Below the pieces are notes generated by a model that searched no databases, was not told the origin of the DNA, and was given only the letters and a program-made list of their open reading frames with translations. This document shows, piece by piece, positions 1 through 12,591 of a DNA stretch of 64,000 bases. The stretch comes from Diprion similis (Eukaryota; Arthropoda; Insecta; Hymenoptera; Diprionidae), in the NCBI RefSeq assembly GCF_021155765.1, contig NC_060111.1, positions 1,831,001 through 1,895,000 of the forward strand, read 5' to 3'. The first letter of the stretch is position 1. Every line of letters starts with the position of its first letter. Position numbers and translations under genes: made by a program.

Positions 1-482
1 AGTAGATGTCACGAACATTTCCGAACAACTCGAGTCACGATTTTATTTAACAATGCCACGTGTGATTAGAACGAATGTTATTTAAAACAACAATCGAAAA
101 TAGTACGAGTAGGTACAAGAAGCTGAAACGATCGTCGTCAGGATAGAAAAAAAAAAAAAAAAAAAGGACCGGAACTTGTCCAACTTTGAATTAAAGTAGG
201 TACGAATCTTCGTCGAATCTGCGAAAATTCTATAAAATCGATCGATGACCCGTTTTTTGTAAAAAAAAATTCTACATCGTTTGTTAACGTTGTATTTTTC
301 AATATTCCCACATTTTTGAAGCAGTCGCAAGAAAAAAAAAAAAAAAAAAAAAAACAATAAATATATTGGGATGGTCCTTGAAGAGGTCATTTTTGAATTT
401 CGATTGTTTCGAAAATATGTATATATATACATACTATATATTATACTTGTGTATAAACCCGAAGACGAAGAAACAACAAAAA

Positions 483-485
<3 letters not shown>

Positions 486-538
<53 letters not shown>
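486..538. repeat. (GA)n microsatellite
   Basis: About 26 uninterrupted GA units. Confidence 0.95.
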
Positions 539-541
<3 letters not shown>

Positions 542-1165
542 ATGTATAAACATCGATTATTCTATCCAAAACACACACGCATACAGCGATGATGTTGATT
601 CTTATGGATGCTATTTTGACAGATTGCAGCACAATTCTGTACGCAAACGCTGCACAGTCTCGCCTCTCAGTCTGTCATTCGGAATATCGGGCTCATATCC
701 AATAATACGCGTTAAATGTATGCACACACATTGGCATAAAAATTTATTTACCTACACATCCGTACATAATACGACACGTCGCGTCGCGTTGCCTATATAC
801 TGCACCGCATTTGTCCGTGGTTCAAGGTGGTGAGAACCTTGAAATATTTCCCGGTGCATGCATGCCATGGATACGTGTGCAGGAAGGAGATCGCTGGATG
901 GAAAGGCGGAGTGCAATAAGGATATATATATATATATAATAATATTATAATAATCGAGACTTCGTCGGGCGTAAACATGTCTGGTATAGTATAAATCGGT
1001 TGCAATCTCCGAGTTGGCACCGCGTTACGGTGCACCGCAAGTGCATCGAGTGCATCGGGAGTTTCATGCAACGGCCAAGGCTTTCGGACGACGAGAGCGG
1101 ACTGACCTGGGACAACGCGGTGCATCGTGACCCCTCTGACGTTCGCGAAAACATCCAACATCAAA

Positions 1166-1191
1166 CCCCCCCCCCCCCCCCCCCCCCCCCC
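1166..1191. repeat. Poly-C run, 26 bases
   Basis: Uninterrupted cytosines; length is prone to sequencing error. Confidence 0.95.
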
Positions 1192-1396
1192 GACGAGCGA
1201 CGTTCACGCACTATCACCGAATCGCAATGACGCGAGCGATTCGCACCTTTTTGCTTCACGCGAATAGTATGGAAGAGACGTGTTTTTCTGAACGAACGTT
1301 GCCACCACGTACAACTTGATATATACCTATATATATATATACACACACCGTGCAGCGCAGACTGAAATTTCTTTTTCTTTCTAATCGTTTTTTCTC

Positions 1397-1427
<31 letters not shown>

Positions 1428-2180
1428 TACTTGTTATAATGTTACAGAAATGAATACAAACGAAATAATTGAATCGAGAGAAATTTCGTTTCGAAATAAC
1501 GTTAAAATAATGGTAAATTGATTTATTTTCTTTGGATGTTATCGGAAAAAATTAGAATATTTTGTGGAATTAAAGTTGCGGGTGTTGAGTTTTTTTTTTT
1601 TTTTTTTGGTTTTTTTCGTTACCTCAGTTTGAATGATTGTAATAAAATTCGAATAAATATTAACGACGATAGAATTACCTTTGGTAAAATTATTGTTTAA
1701 CGTTAGGCAGACCTTAAAATCTAGATTATAAATTTTGTTTCGACGATCTTTAAACCGTATGAAAATTTACAATTTTGTATCGTATTTTCATGTGTGAGAA
1801 ATTCTTTATATGTACTAGGTATACACACTTGTCTCATCGTCGAGCAGAAAAATATCGTAATATACGTATATATATGTATATATATATATATATGTCCTTT
1901 GCGCCAGATAAGTTTCGAATTAAAAATACCAGTTTAGAAGGGCGAAGGAATTGTTGAAACGTATACCGGAAGTTAATAAACGAGGAAATACATATAGACG
2001 CGGAAATCTAGATACGCGTCAGCAGCGCGTGTCGCTCGTTTGTGTTCGAGTGTGTGTAGTAGAGAACTGAGTGAGAGGGTGAAGGACCCGGGTCGATTGG
2101 GGCATCGGCGAAGGCCGAGGAGCTCGTAAATTTCATTCTCATTGGCGAGAGGGGCCGTCCCGAAGGGTGGAAGCCCGGGG

Positions 2181-2189
2181 TGACCTTGA
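2181..2189 (-). promoter_or_regulatory. FTZ-F1/ERR-type extended half-site
   Basis: TCAAGGTCA on the minus strand, a full match to the NR5A (FTZ-F1) monomer site. It lies 10 kb downstream of the E75 stop next to a G-rich repeat. About four matches to the degenerate consensus are expected by chance in a window this size. Confidence 0.2.
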
Positions 2190-2257
2190 CACGTGGAGGA
2201 CGACGAGGTTCGAGTCGGTCTCGGATGAGGAGGATGAGGAGGAGGATGAGGATGACG

Positions 2258-2294
2258 AGGAGGGTGGGGAGGGTGGGGAGGGTGGGGAGGGTGG
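2258..2294. repeat. (GAGGGTGGG)n-like G-rich tandem repeat
   Basis: About four tandem units with runs of three and four Gs on the plus strand, able in principle to form a G-quadruplex. Confidence 0.85.
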
Positions 2295-3832
2295 CTACGA
2301 CCCCCATTGAAACATCTTGTCGTATAATTCTTGGAAAACCTTGCTCATTGCGTGAAAGATGAGATGAACAGAGATTTAGGCCGTCCGTCGGTATAACGGA
2401 AATTGAATGTTAGACTCCGGAGTCTTGTAACCCTATATATCGCGAAAATTGACTCGACGGATCCTATATGTATACCGCGTTACAAGAGATGATACAGGGA
2501 GATCGTGGTCTATATGGAGTGGTTAGGGTTCCGGATTTGAAACGTTTCGAAAGCACCGAATTCCAAATTTTATGGTGGCGAGAGCTGAATTGAAGAAATC
2601 AAAGTTTTATGAAACATGAATTTTTCGAAAAATTTCTTTTTTTTTTTTAACTCCAACTTTGTTGTAAATTTAGTAAAAGTTTTATTTCTTTCCTTCGATT
2701 TTCGCCACTTTCTCAGTTTTTGGAAGATATTATAAAAAGAGAAACGAACGATTCGAGTTTTCGACGAACTAATTGCTTATATATCCTATATATATAAATA
2801 CTGCAACTTTTGCTGCAGGAGTTTCGAATAGAAAGAACAATAAAAAAAAAATTACACGAAGGTTGTTCGGAGGTTCAGGTGTGAGTATTATAATCTCGTT
2901 CACTGATATATATATACATGAATATCAGGACTTGAATATAGTAAATTTGTGGAAAAACAAGCTGCTCGTACCTACTGTTAAACAATAAATGACGCAAAGG
3001 TCACTTTGCGCGATGATCACGTGACTGTCAAATTCGTACTGTGTCTATATACACACACGCATATTTTATATATACATATAACGAGTCAGTCGCAGAATAA
3101 GAAGCACCCGTTCAGAGATTTTTTCGCATGGATCGATCAATAGTGCATGTAAAAGCCAGCCTCGTATTATTTATAATATGCCGTTATGCTGATTAACCGT
3201 AGCCTTCGGACTGATGCCGCAAGTTTTATTGTTTTCTCCCAGGCTCTAGCATTCGCGGTTCTTTATTTATTTATTCATTCTGTTTCATTTTATCTCGCAA
3301 TCCTGCGGTTCGCCACATCTCGCACGTCACTTCGTCAAGGCAGACAAATCGACAGACAAGAGAGAGAAAGAGGGAGAAAGAGAGACTGAGGGGAGTGAGA
3401 ACAAGCAACAAAAAATAAGGGCCTGCGTTGCAAGGGAACCAGAGGATCGTCGTGTAGACCCGAATTAGTTAAATTACAAGGTTGCTAACGACCTCGAACA
3501 GTTTCAAAATTATCGTTTGCAGAAACAAACAGAACTAAGAGCTGGTATTCGAAAATCATTTTTCCCGCCACTGTTTTTTTCCATTTTCAAAGAGTCAAAA
3601 TACTTGAACAGAGATCGAAGAGGATCGCACGGAATCGCGTTTCCAGCTTCACGCGAATATACATATTATAAGAAACTGCAATAATTCGCTCCTTAGAAGT
3701 ATATATATATATATATATATATATAATGCAGCCGGGAATAAATGACCTTGCCAAAGTTGGCAAATTTGGAGGATGAGCTGCGGCTGCCGGACAGAGTGAC
3801 TAACAATCGACGATTTTGCAGGGACAAAGGAG

Positions 3833-3863
<31 letters not shown>

Positions 3864-5069
3864 GAAATGGAATAAAATAAGAAAAAGAAGAAGAGTGAAA
3901 TGGACGACATTCCCGGGCCCGTTTGACGCCCGATTCACTTCCAGCTCTAAATTCGTCCCTTCTCTTCTTTATTAACTTTCTTTTTACCCGTCTGCGGGCG
4001 CGATCCTCACCGTGTGGGAGTGGCATGGCGGTTGCGACCCCTGCTCGACATTGGAAGACCCGGGACCACTTAACGCGTCTATGATGCTCCGTCGGAGTCT
4101 GGGAATGCCTGCCCGTAGACGCGGTCAAGGGTAGCCATGAAGTTTCCCGGTATTTTCGAGGCGAACCGAAGATTTGGAAGAAAAAAAACATCGACCCCAT
4201 CCTTTGATCCCGCACCGTTGCGGAGCGATATTTGCGCAGCAGTTTGTTTTCTTCGTTCGAATTTTTATGTAGAAATAAAGAATATTTTTCAAACAATTCA
4301 CAGACGCCTCAAGTATTAGCTGGGTTACGGAAAATGATCGGAAAATATTAAATAATTATAATAAGAAATAGTTGTATGTACGTACTATAGACAAGAAATT
4401 AGACAGTGATATTTATAATTATTCTTATTCATCGCGAATCCAATTTTTAAACTCGATGCGTCATATCGCGAGACTTTTCAACGGCTCCTCTAAATACATC
4501 GAGGATTCGAGGTCGTTGCGACGGAATTTTTTAGAGGTGAAAACTGAGGTTGCGAAAAGGTGCGACGCGTCTGCAAACAAGTGGAAATTATAGGAAAAGA
4601 AAAGAAAAATGAAACTGAACGAGAATCCGTCCAGTCTCTCGAAAACTGGCGAAAAAGACACCAACATCGAGTTTTTCTATCTCTTTCGTTTCCTGTATGT
4701 TTAATTTTTTTTTTTTTTTTTTTTTTGTTTATTCCAGAGACGCGTGTGGCCCCGTTTTGAGTGTTACAAACGAGAACGAACCGAGTGTTAACACAGCAGC
4801 GTTAATTTCCATGAGGTTGAAGTTAGTAACGTTATACTTTAACGATGCATGTTAAAAAAAAAAAGTCGTTAATTTCGAACCTTAGAATTTTTATAAATTC
4901 AGCCAGCAAATAACGACAGAAAAAGAAAACATATTCGAATATATATTTTCAACAGTCGACTTCTCGCTAATTGTTCTGTTCTAAAAAATTGTACAATATG
5001 TTTAACTGTTTTTTTCACGACGTTTCGTTACGGTAACGATACCAACAACTTCAGCCTTTTTATTTGCTC

Positions 5070-5082
5070 AGGTCAGTGAACC
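5070..5082 (+). promoter_or_regulatory. Perfect consensus ecdysone response element (IR1)
   Basis: AGGTCA-G-TGAACC matches every position of the canonical EcR/USP inverted-repeat consensus RGKTCANTGAMCY. From base frequencies alone, about 0.06 perfect matches would be expected in 64 kb. It lies about 7 kb beyond the E75 stop codon. It could be a 3' enhancer of E75 or belong to another gene; binding is not shown. Confidence 0.5.
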
Positions 5083-8000
5083 GATTCTTTAATAATAATC
5101 TTCGGAGACAAAGTACAACCGACGAATTATTCCACGGTTGTTTATGTATAATATAAATATGGGGACTCTCGGGTGATCGCAGACAGACTGCGCGTCGCGA
5201 TTCAGAGAGTGTAATTTAAGCGGTCTGCTGCATAAAACTATAAAATAGCAAGAAGAATATTATTTACGCGAGAATTAAGGCATAGGCGGATGTTCGATAG
5301 CCGCAATTACGCTACACGATGACTATAGTTGAGTAAATATTTATTCCGATAGAGAGAGAAACGGGGGAAAACCCTGAGAGATATCAAACTCTAAACATTC
5401 CCGCAACTTTTCAACCTCTACTATTTATTGTGCAAAAAGAAATGGTTTAACAAAAATTTCGATAATCGTGTTACAATTTACGTAAATTCTTTGGTGTTAA
5501 TTTGTAATTTGTCACAAGTATAGACAGCTGACCAAACGAGGCCAATAAATCAAAGTGCACGAGTCACGCAGGAAGCTGGCGCAAGTAAACACAGCTTTTT
5601 ATAACGGGACGTATAAGCGGAGAACGCGATGTAAACATGTAACAAAACCGAGAACCGAGGACGCCGATGACCCCCGTAGAAAATCACATCCTTCGCGATC
5701 GTGCGGTAGATACTTATAACTTTATAAGCGAGGGAGAACGATTTTATTCCATGAATACTCATCTCGTCCGCTTTGTAATTCGCGATATATATAAAATGAC
5801 GAGAACCCCTAAAGAAAAGAAGGCAGTAAATCGACCATCATAATGTAGGTACGTACCTATGCATAACATAACGATTCTCTGCACGTGTTTCGCACAGCTG
5901 CAACGAACTTAAGCTCTGCAAGATTCGTGAATGAAAATGGAGGCGCAGAGACATGAACGAACGCGTTTTTCCTACCAGCCTACACCTTCATTCCGTTTTT
6001 CCGTATCTTCCTATTCTCGTTACAGAGATTATCCGTGCAGCATTGAGCTGTTTCTAATCACTCTGAAGTGTGCAGTGTGCAGGCGCAAGTAATTAGGTTA
6101 GAAAAATTGGAGCAATGCTCGGGAGAACAAAGAGGCTTAAACACAGTTAAGCGAATAATAAATCGATCATCAAACTTACTCAGTTCGGTGTGTCTCACAG
6201 GCTCTTTCTGCATCTGCATCCTCGACGAAATCCAGGCACATCCAGACACATCCAGACACATCCAGGCACTGATAACTAAGAACACTAAACTCCGAAGAAG
6301 CCGCGTTTTTTCGTAATCATCACAGACTGGAGGCTTGAAAGATGCCTGACCTCGCGTAAGTTGAATCAACGCGACACAAGCAAGGCGATAACGGGATGAC
6401 CGGAAGTCGTTGAGGTTAGAGATCGGAGGAGAATAATTATCGGCAGTGAAAATTTGACCGCGGCGTATACGGCGTAAAAATTCCGAGGGCATGAGACGAC
6501 GCGACGCGACGCGACGCGCCGGATCGCTGCGAAGTTGGCCGTGAGTCACACGACACGACACGACGATCATCATCATCATCATCATCATCGCGACCGGCGT
6601 CCCGATTTGCAAATTGAAACAACGTAGAGTGACTCACCAGCGCTTACTGCAGCCTTTATTGAATTGACGAGCTTATCGTTCGTCGAACCGACATCGACGA
6701 GTTCCTCGTATGTATTAAACTCAATTCGCATCTCGGAACATTCGAGACGCTACTAACGCTGCCGGCATTCGTTCGTTCGGCGTTCCGCACTCGACGCCAA
6801 CTTCGGACGGACTAAACTCTGAAGGGCGCTGCGTAAACAAAAGACGACGCAGCTATTGTCGGTTGACGGTTTGAATTTGTGTTCGATTTAAATCGATGTT
6901 TTCACACTTACCTTACGACCAGATATCCTCGAAAAGTCATGTATCTACACCCTTCTTCTTCTTCTTCTTTTTCTTTTTCTTCTTGTTACTTCTCTTTCGG
7001 TTTGAATTCAATTTCACACTTATTCTAGAGCTTATAATACGCACGCTACTCAACGTTTATAAAAAAATAACGATGAGTAGGAATAGGAGGCGACGGGAAA
7101 ATTGGTTTCATCTTACAAAGGAAAGACATAATTGTACTATAATTCGTAGAAAAAAATGACACAGACGTATTATATTTATAATTCACCAGACAATGTTTAT
7201 TCAGACGACCTCACAACTCCCAAGCGTACAAAATATGAAGTGCTGCTGCTCACTGGGCAAATGCGGGGGCGGGACAAAATTTCAGTTCTATATTACAATA
7301 ATAATAATAATAGTAACAACATAACAATAACAGGTATCTTACTGGTTGATCTTTCCTTTCGTTAATATTATAACGAAGGAGAAGGAAATTGATAAATTAT
7401 ACTATGTACTTAGAAAAAGAAATCGAAACAGAAAAAATAAAAAATCGAACACGACAAACGTTCAAGTGATCTTTCCTTTCCTCTTTCTTTATCCACTGCT
7501 TTTCATCTCTCATCACCGCACGGATAAACAAATAATATATGTATAATATTCCATATTTACTTCACGTATCATCATCATCATCATTATCATTATCATCATC
7601 ATCACCACTCACTATTATATAATGATCATTAATATGTGTATAATATAGTTTACATATGCGCATTACATATTATACTATATGTAGAACGCTATACATAGAC
7701 TTTGTAGAACTGATACTGGGGGAAAAGGGATGGAAATTGTGCCCCTGTGTGGGTAAAACGATGGTGTATCTCTACAACGACCAATTACCGATGAAATTTT
7801 CATGATTATTTTTTTATTTTTCATTATTTTTCATTCCAGTCAAGTTTCCTTTACTATCTATAATACACGCAATAATTATACACAAGATTAATTCAACATC
7901 GTCAATCGCAATATGCGACATATAAGTTATAATCATCAATATGGAATCATGAATAATACAAGTTCCAAAAGATACGGGAATAATGACGATTCTTGTTGGG

Positions 8001-11000
8001 GTTTGTTTTTTTTCTTTTTTTTTAAGTTTTTTTGTTGTTTTTTTTTACGTTTTTTCCTTACTTTTTTTTTGTTACGAAAATCTACTATGTACATGTATAA
8101 TATATATATATATAATATATATATATGTGTGTATGTGAGTATGTGTATAATGATTAGTGCATAATTCGATTACAAGGATGACGATGGGGCAGGGGGGGGG
8201 GGGGGGAGGCTAAGAAAAACAAGACTGAGCTTGTCAATTTATTGCGAGAATTCATTCCTCGCTAGGCTGGGATAATTGATTGTGTTTTTGCTTGATCATT
8301 GGTGCTTTTCTATCGATTAATTTCTCCCTTTTTTTCTGTTTATGATATTCAATGCATGCTGGGAGGATGAAAAGGGGAGCGAGCGTCTCTATTTTTTTTT
8401 TTTTTTTCACTCTTTTCTTCACCGCACTTCTTCCTTTACTCTTCCTATAAGAACTACATGAGGGGGGGGGGGGGGGGGTGATTGAGGATCTTAATAATAT
8501 ACTATGTACAACAATCATTGATTTCTTTTTCCTGTACGCACGTCTAGTATATATACACATATATATGTATATCGTATATTATCGATATTATTACGAGTCT
8601 ATTCTATCTTCTCTCTTTTCCCGGGATATATTATACTCGATATTACTACCTATACAATATTACACGAAAATTTCTCACTTGTTTTTTAAAAAATATTTTC
8701 ATTCATCTAGCGTCGATTCTCCGAAGTTTTCCTTTTTTTTTTTTATATTATTTTCACCCTCTCCTTTTCGTCGTAAATTTTTTTTTTTTAAAGAATACCT
8801 CGCGTTGTATTACGTTTAAATATATGAAAAATTTCTGACACAGGCGAGTGAATTTTTCATTAAAATAAATAACCTGTTTCTTGTCGTGAATATTCCGATT
8901 GAATATTTTCATTAAATTTCCATCCTATTTTCCGTTTCATCTCTCTAATTTCATTCGTTTCTTTTTTCATCACTAATATATTTCTCTAAATCGACACAGG
9001 AAACCACACACTCGTAAACGTGGCGCAAAAGCTACGACAATTCCAAACTGGTGTAACGAGGTATACGATCTTTTGTGTTTGTTCTTTCCCAGCAATAAAA
9101 ATTTTTTATTTAAAAACTTTGCAATTCATCACACTCTCTCGTAACTTTCACCATAATACCTTTTTCTTTTTCGTTCTTTCGTTTTTCTTTTTATTTACCT
9201 TTACCATCATCATCTCGTTTCTAAATTTATTATAAATTTGTTTTTCTTTTTTCTCTGTTTCGTTTTTTTCCATCGATTATACCTTTACCCTTAAACTTTA
9301 CACCGAATTTCCCCTACCTTCGCAAAACTCTTGTATATAATATACACATACATATACGTATACGTGTAATTGTATACTTTGTTTAATTTTTTATCTTACT
9401 TCTGTTTCGCTTTCACGTAATTATCCGCGTTTCGAATATATATAATCTATACATATGAATATACATATATGTCGACACGCGAAATGAAGCACACTTCAGT
9501 CGCGTGTATAACTTCTTTAATAATCATCGTTATTGTTATCATTATTATTATCATTACATACATAATGAATGTATATATTTCTCAAAACCTGCCCCGCGCA
9601 CGTCTGAGCTTTTTCTTCCTTCCTGCTGTTCATTGATCTTTCGACTTTTTCCATACACACACGCACACACACACGCAAATCATAAACATACGGGATGATA
9701 CTTTTCAATTACGATTACAACTACCATTATCATAATAATCATTATTCATTTATTTTACCATTATCATTATTATAATCAACATCATCATTGCCGTCGTTAT
9801 TTTTACAAACATTATCAATATTAAACACTAAATTACTCAACTATGTCGTTTATATATATATATATTTATATATAATCGACTGTACGCTAGAACAGTTGCA
9901 ATTTGTTGTTGTTGTTATTATTGTTTACAATCCGACGACAATAATAATACGAGTAATAATAATAAGAGTAACGATAGTATTGATTACTTCCTCTAAAGTT
10001 AATAATTAATTAATAATGTAGTATATTTATATTTATATTTATATTTATTTATATATATATATATATATATTTATATATTTATATTCATTTGTATTCATTT
10101 ATTTATATGTATAGAGTAAGATGATATCGATGAATGATGTGGAGGCTGTACAAATATATGCGCGATTTCCATGATTATCACATGTAATAGATTATTTTTA
10201 TTTCATATCATTTTCATTCTTATTTGTTCAATCGTTTAAATTCACTTTCTCCGTAACACTTGACGAGTTTGAAAAAGTGCGCCGGTTCGCCACCACACAC
10301 AACAACGACGACTATCGACGACAGTTAGTTTCCCCGAAAGGAGAACTTTAGTCTCGAACAAGATCAAGTATATATATAGTCCGTTACAGATATTTTTCCC
10401 TTCATTTTTTAAATGTTCTTGCTTTATTTAATCAACGATTCTTCCATTCCACACAGTTTTTTTTTTTCTTTTCTTTTTTTTCTTTCTTTTTTTCTAATCA
10501 TGCTTCACACTTGATACATCAGAAGCGCCGTTGCGAATCAGCACGTTAAGTGTCCTTTTTTCTTTTCATGCGACGCATTTGAATAAACGTCTGTTACTTC
10601 AATTTTACACATCGTGAATAACGCGAAGTGTGACAAAAAATTCGGCACTGTAGATTATTAAAAAAAAAAAAAAAAAAATTCTCTTCCTTTTTTTTTCCTT
10701 CTTTATTCTCTTTAATTTATTCATTTTTCTTCATTATACTCTCCATAATCTTTTAATCATTTACTCGTCACTTCAGTTTTAACGAAACACGTTCTACCTA
10801 CGCACACACACACACACACACACACGTTCCTCGGATTATTTTCTCGCATCGTCTCTAATGAACAGAATTCGTATTCTCACCCTAATTATACAGTAGGTAT
10901 GTGACAATGGATAAATAAGAAGAAAAAAAAGAGAGAGTGAGAGAGAGAGAGAGAGAAAGAGGAGGAAGAAAAAAAAAATGTATAGAGATGTCAAATGATT

Positions 11001-11190
11001 AATTATATACGTATACATATATAATGTACACGCACATGCGTATATGCAGAGGTATGCAGGAAAATTACGCATTGCTATATGCGAACAGTATACATACGAA
11101 TATACACATATCTATACCTATTGAATATACCGCCTATGCGTGTGAAAAAGTCATTTTTTCTTATTCTCTTTTTCTTCTTCTTTCCTCTAC

Positions 11191-11195
11191 AATAA

Positions 11196-11236
<41 letters not shown>

Positions 11237-11319
11237 GTAATAATAGTAGTAGTAGTAGTAATAATGACAATATTAATAAAAAAAATAATAACAACAACAA
11301 CAACAATAACAATAATAAT
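11191..11319. repeat. AAT / AGT / AAC trinucleotide repeat block
   Basis: Interrupted trinucleotide run inside the possible E75 3' UTR. Confidence 0.9.
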
Positions 11320-11497
11320 GTATTATTATCATTGATTTAAATAATATAAATTATTTGGTTAGTCACGCGCTATACGGATAGCGTCCTGGTGGCACTTTCA
11401 CAGCGATTTTTCGTTTTTTTTTTTTTATTCCTCGTTTGTTTACTACATAATGTATGCATATAATATAATATAATTACATAGAATCGGCGGGTGAGCT

Positions 11498-11593
11498 TTC
11501 CCTCCCTCTCTCTCTCTCGCTCTATCTCTCTCTCACTTTCTCTCTCTCTCTCTCTCTCTCTATCTTTATCAATCTCTTTCTCTCTCTACGTCT
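11498..11593. repeat. (CT)n microsatellite block
   Basis: Interrupted CT repeat; reads as GA on the minus strand, the E75 transcript sense. Confidence 0.9.
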
Positions 11594-11977
11594 CCGTATC
11601 TCTCAATATGTGTTTCTATCCTTGTTCCCCACATTCTCTCTCTGTCAATCTTCCGTAAATATCAACAAGATAGCATATCGTCATCTCGTATTGACGGAAG
11701 AAGAAAATAAGTAAAAAATCAATAAATCAAATGTTTCGGATGAATTATCGGAGAACGGGGGTGCATCGGCGGAAAAAATTATATAAAAAAAAAAAAAAGA
11801 AGACGGAAAATAATTAAAAAAAAAAAAAAAAAAAAAGAAACAAGAAACCGAGAAACAAAAAGAGACGCATATTTGAGAAAAAGAGAAAGAATAAAAACGA
11901 TGAACGAATACGAAAACCTATAAATCATATGCATGTTTTGTTGCTTCCATATTACAATATTTTTGCACAACGCATCC

Positions 11978-12014
<37 letters not shown>

Positions 12015-12082
12015 AAGATGAAAAATTAGAATAAAGAAAAAAAAAAAAAAAATGAAAAAAAAAATGAAAAACAAAAATAAAA

Positions 12083-12557
12083 CTACGCCTCGAGTGACAA
12101 CGCTTTACTACTACACGTACCGTTGACAATTGTCGGCCTTGGCGACGGCGATGGTGACTTTTTCGAAAGATTTAACGGCTGTTGACTATCGGCAATGTCC
12201 ACCTGCAGTTCCATCATGTTGCTCGAACAGCCGGACAGCACAAGCGTTGCCGCAGCGGCAGCCGCGTTTGAAACGGCCGTCGTCGAGCTTGGCCTTGGAC
12301 TCGTACTCGTGCAAGAGATGTTGCTGTTGTTATTGCTGCCGTTGTTATTCGCCGCGCACACGTTGCCGCTAGTAGTGTTGTAAACCGAACCGCTACGCTG
12401 AGGCGAACAAGATCCCGCCGAATTATTTATACCGTTGCCACTTCCCGAACCGTTACTCGCTATGTGCACAACACTGTTGTTGCAGTAATCACCCTGTTGC
12501 TGCTGCTGCTGCTGTTGTTGTTGTTGTTGATGGTGCATCTGCTGTTGCTGCTGCATG

Positions 12558-12591
<34 letters not shown>

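Larger units (their letters stand above)
1..7171. other. Intergenic or distal 3' region, no gene recognised
   Basis: Open frames here are short or translations of repeats. Contents: GA microsatellite at 486-538, a 26-base C run, a G-rich repeat near 2258-2294, a GCGAC pentamer run and CAT run near 6495-6585, and several poly-A/T runs. One perfect ecdysone response element lies at 5070-5082. A moderately GC-rich, CpG-containing stretch at 6.3-6.85 kb could be a promoter, but nothing recognisable follows it on either strand. Confidence 0.6.
7172..12082 (-). other. Possible long 3' UTR of E75 (extent uncertain)
   Basis: No coding frame is visible here. The sequence is markedly AT-rich, with poly-A/T runs, GA/CT and AAT/AAC microsatellites and CAT runs. 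On the minus strand, AATAAA polyadenylation hexamers occur at several places, for example opposite 8238-8243 and 7196-7201. Which of them is used cannot be told from sequence; the composition becomes less AT-rich again near 7.1 kb. E75 transcripts in other insects have long AU-rich 3' UTRs. The boundary given follows the last of these hexamers and is a guess. Confidence 0.3.

Noticed and set aside
2200..2220. GGTTCGAGTC, resembling a tRNA B-box
   Set aside because: No A-box, cloverleaf or acceptor stem around it.
6058..6612. 184-codon open frame on the minus strand
   Set aside because: It begins with a Met run read from a CAT microsatellite and a Arg-rich part read from GCGAC repeats; no domain, signal or family is visible.
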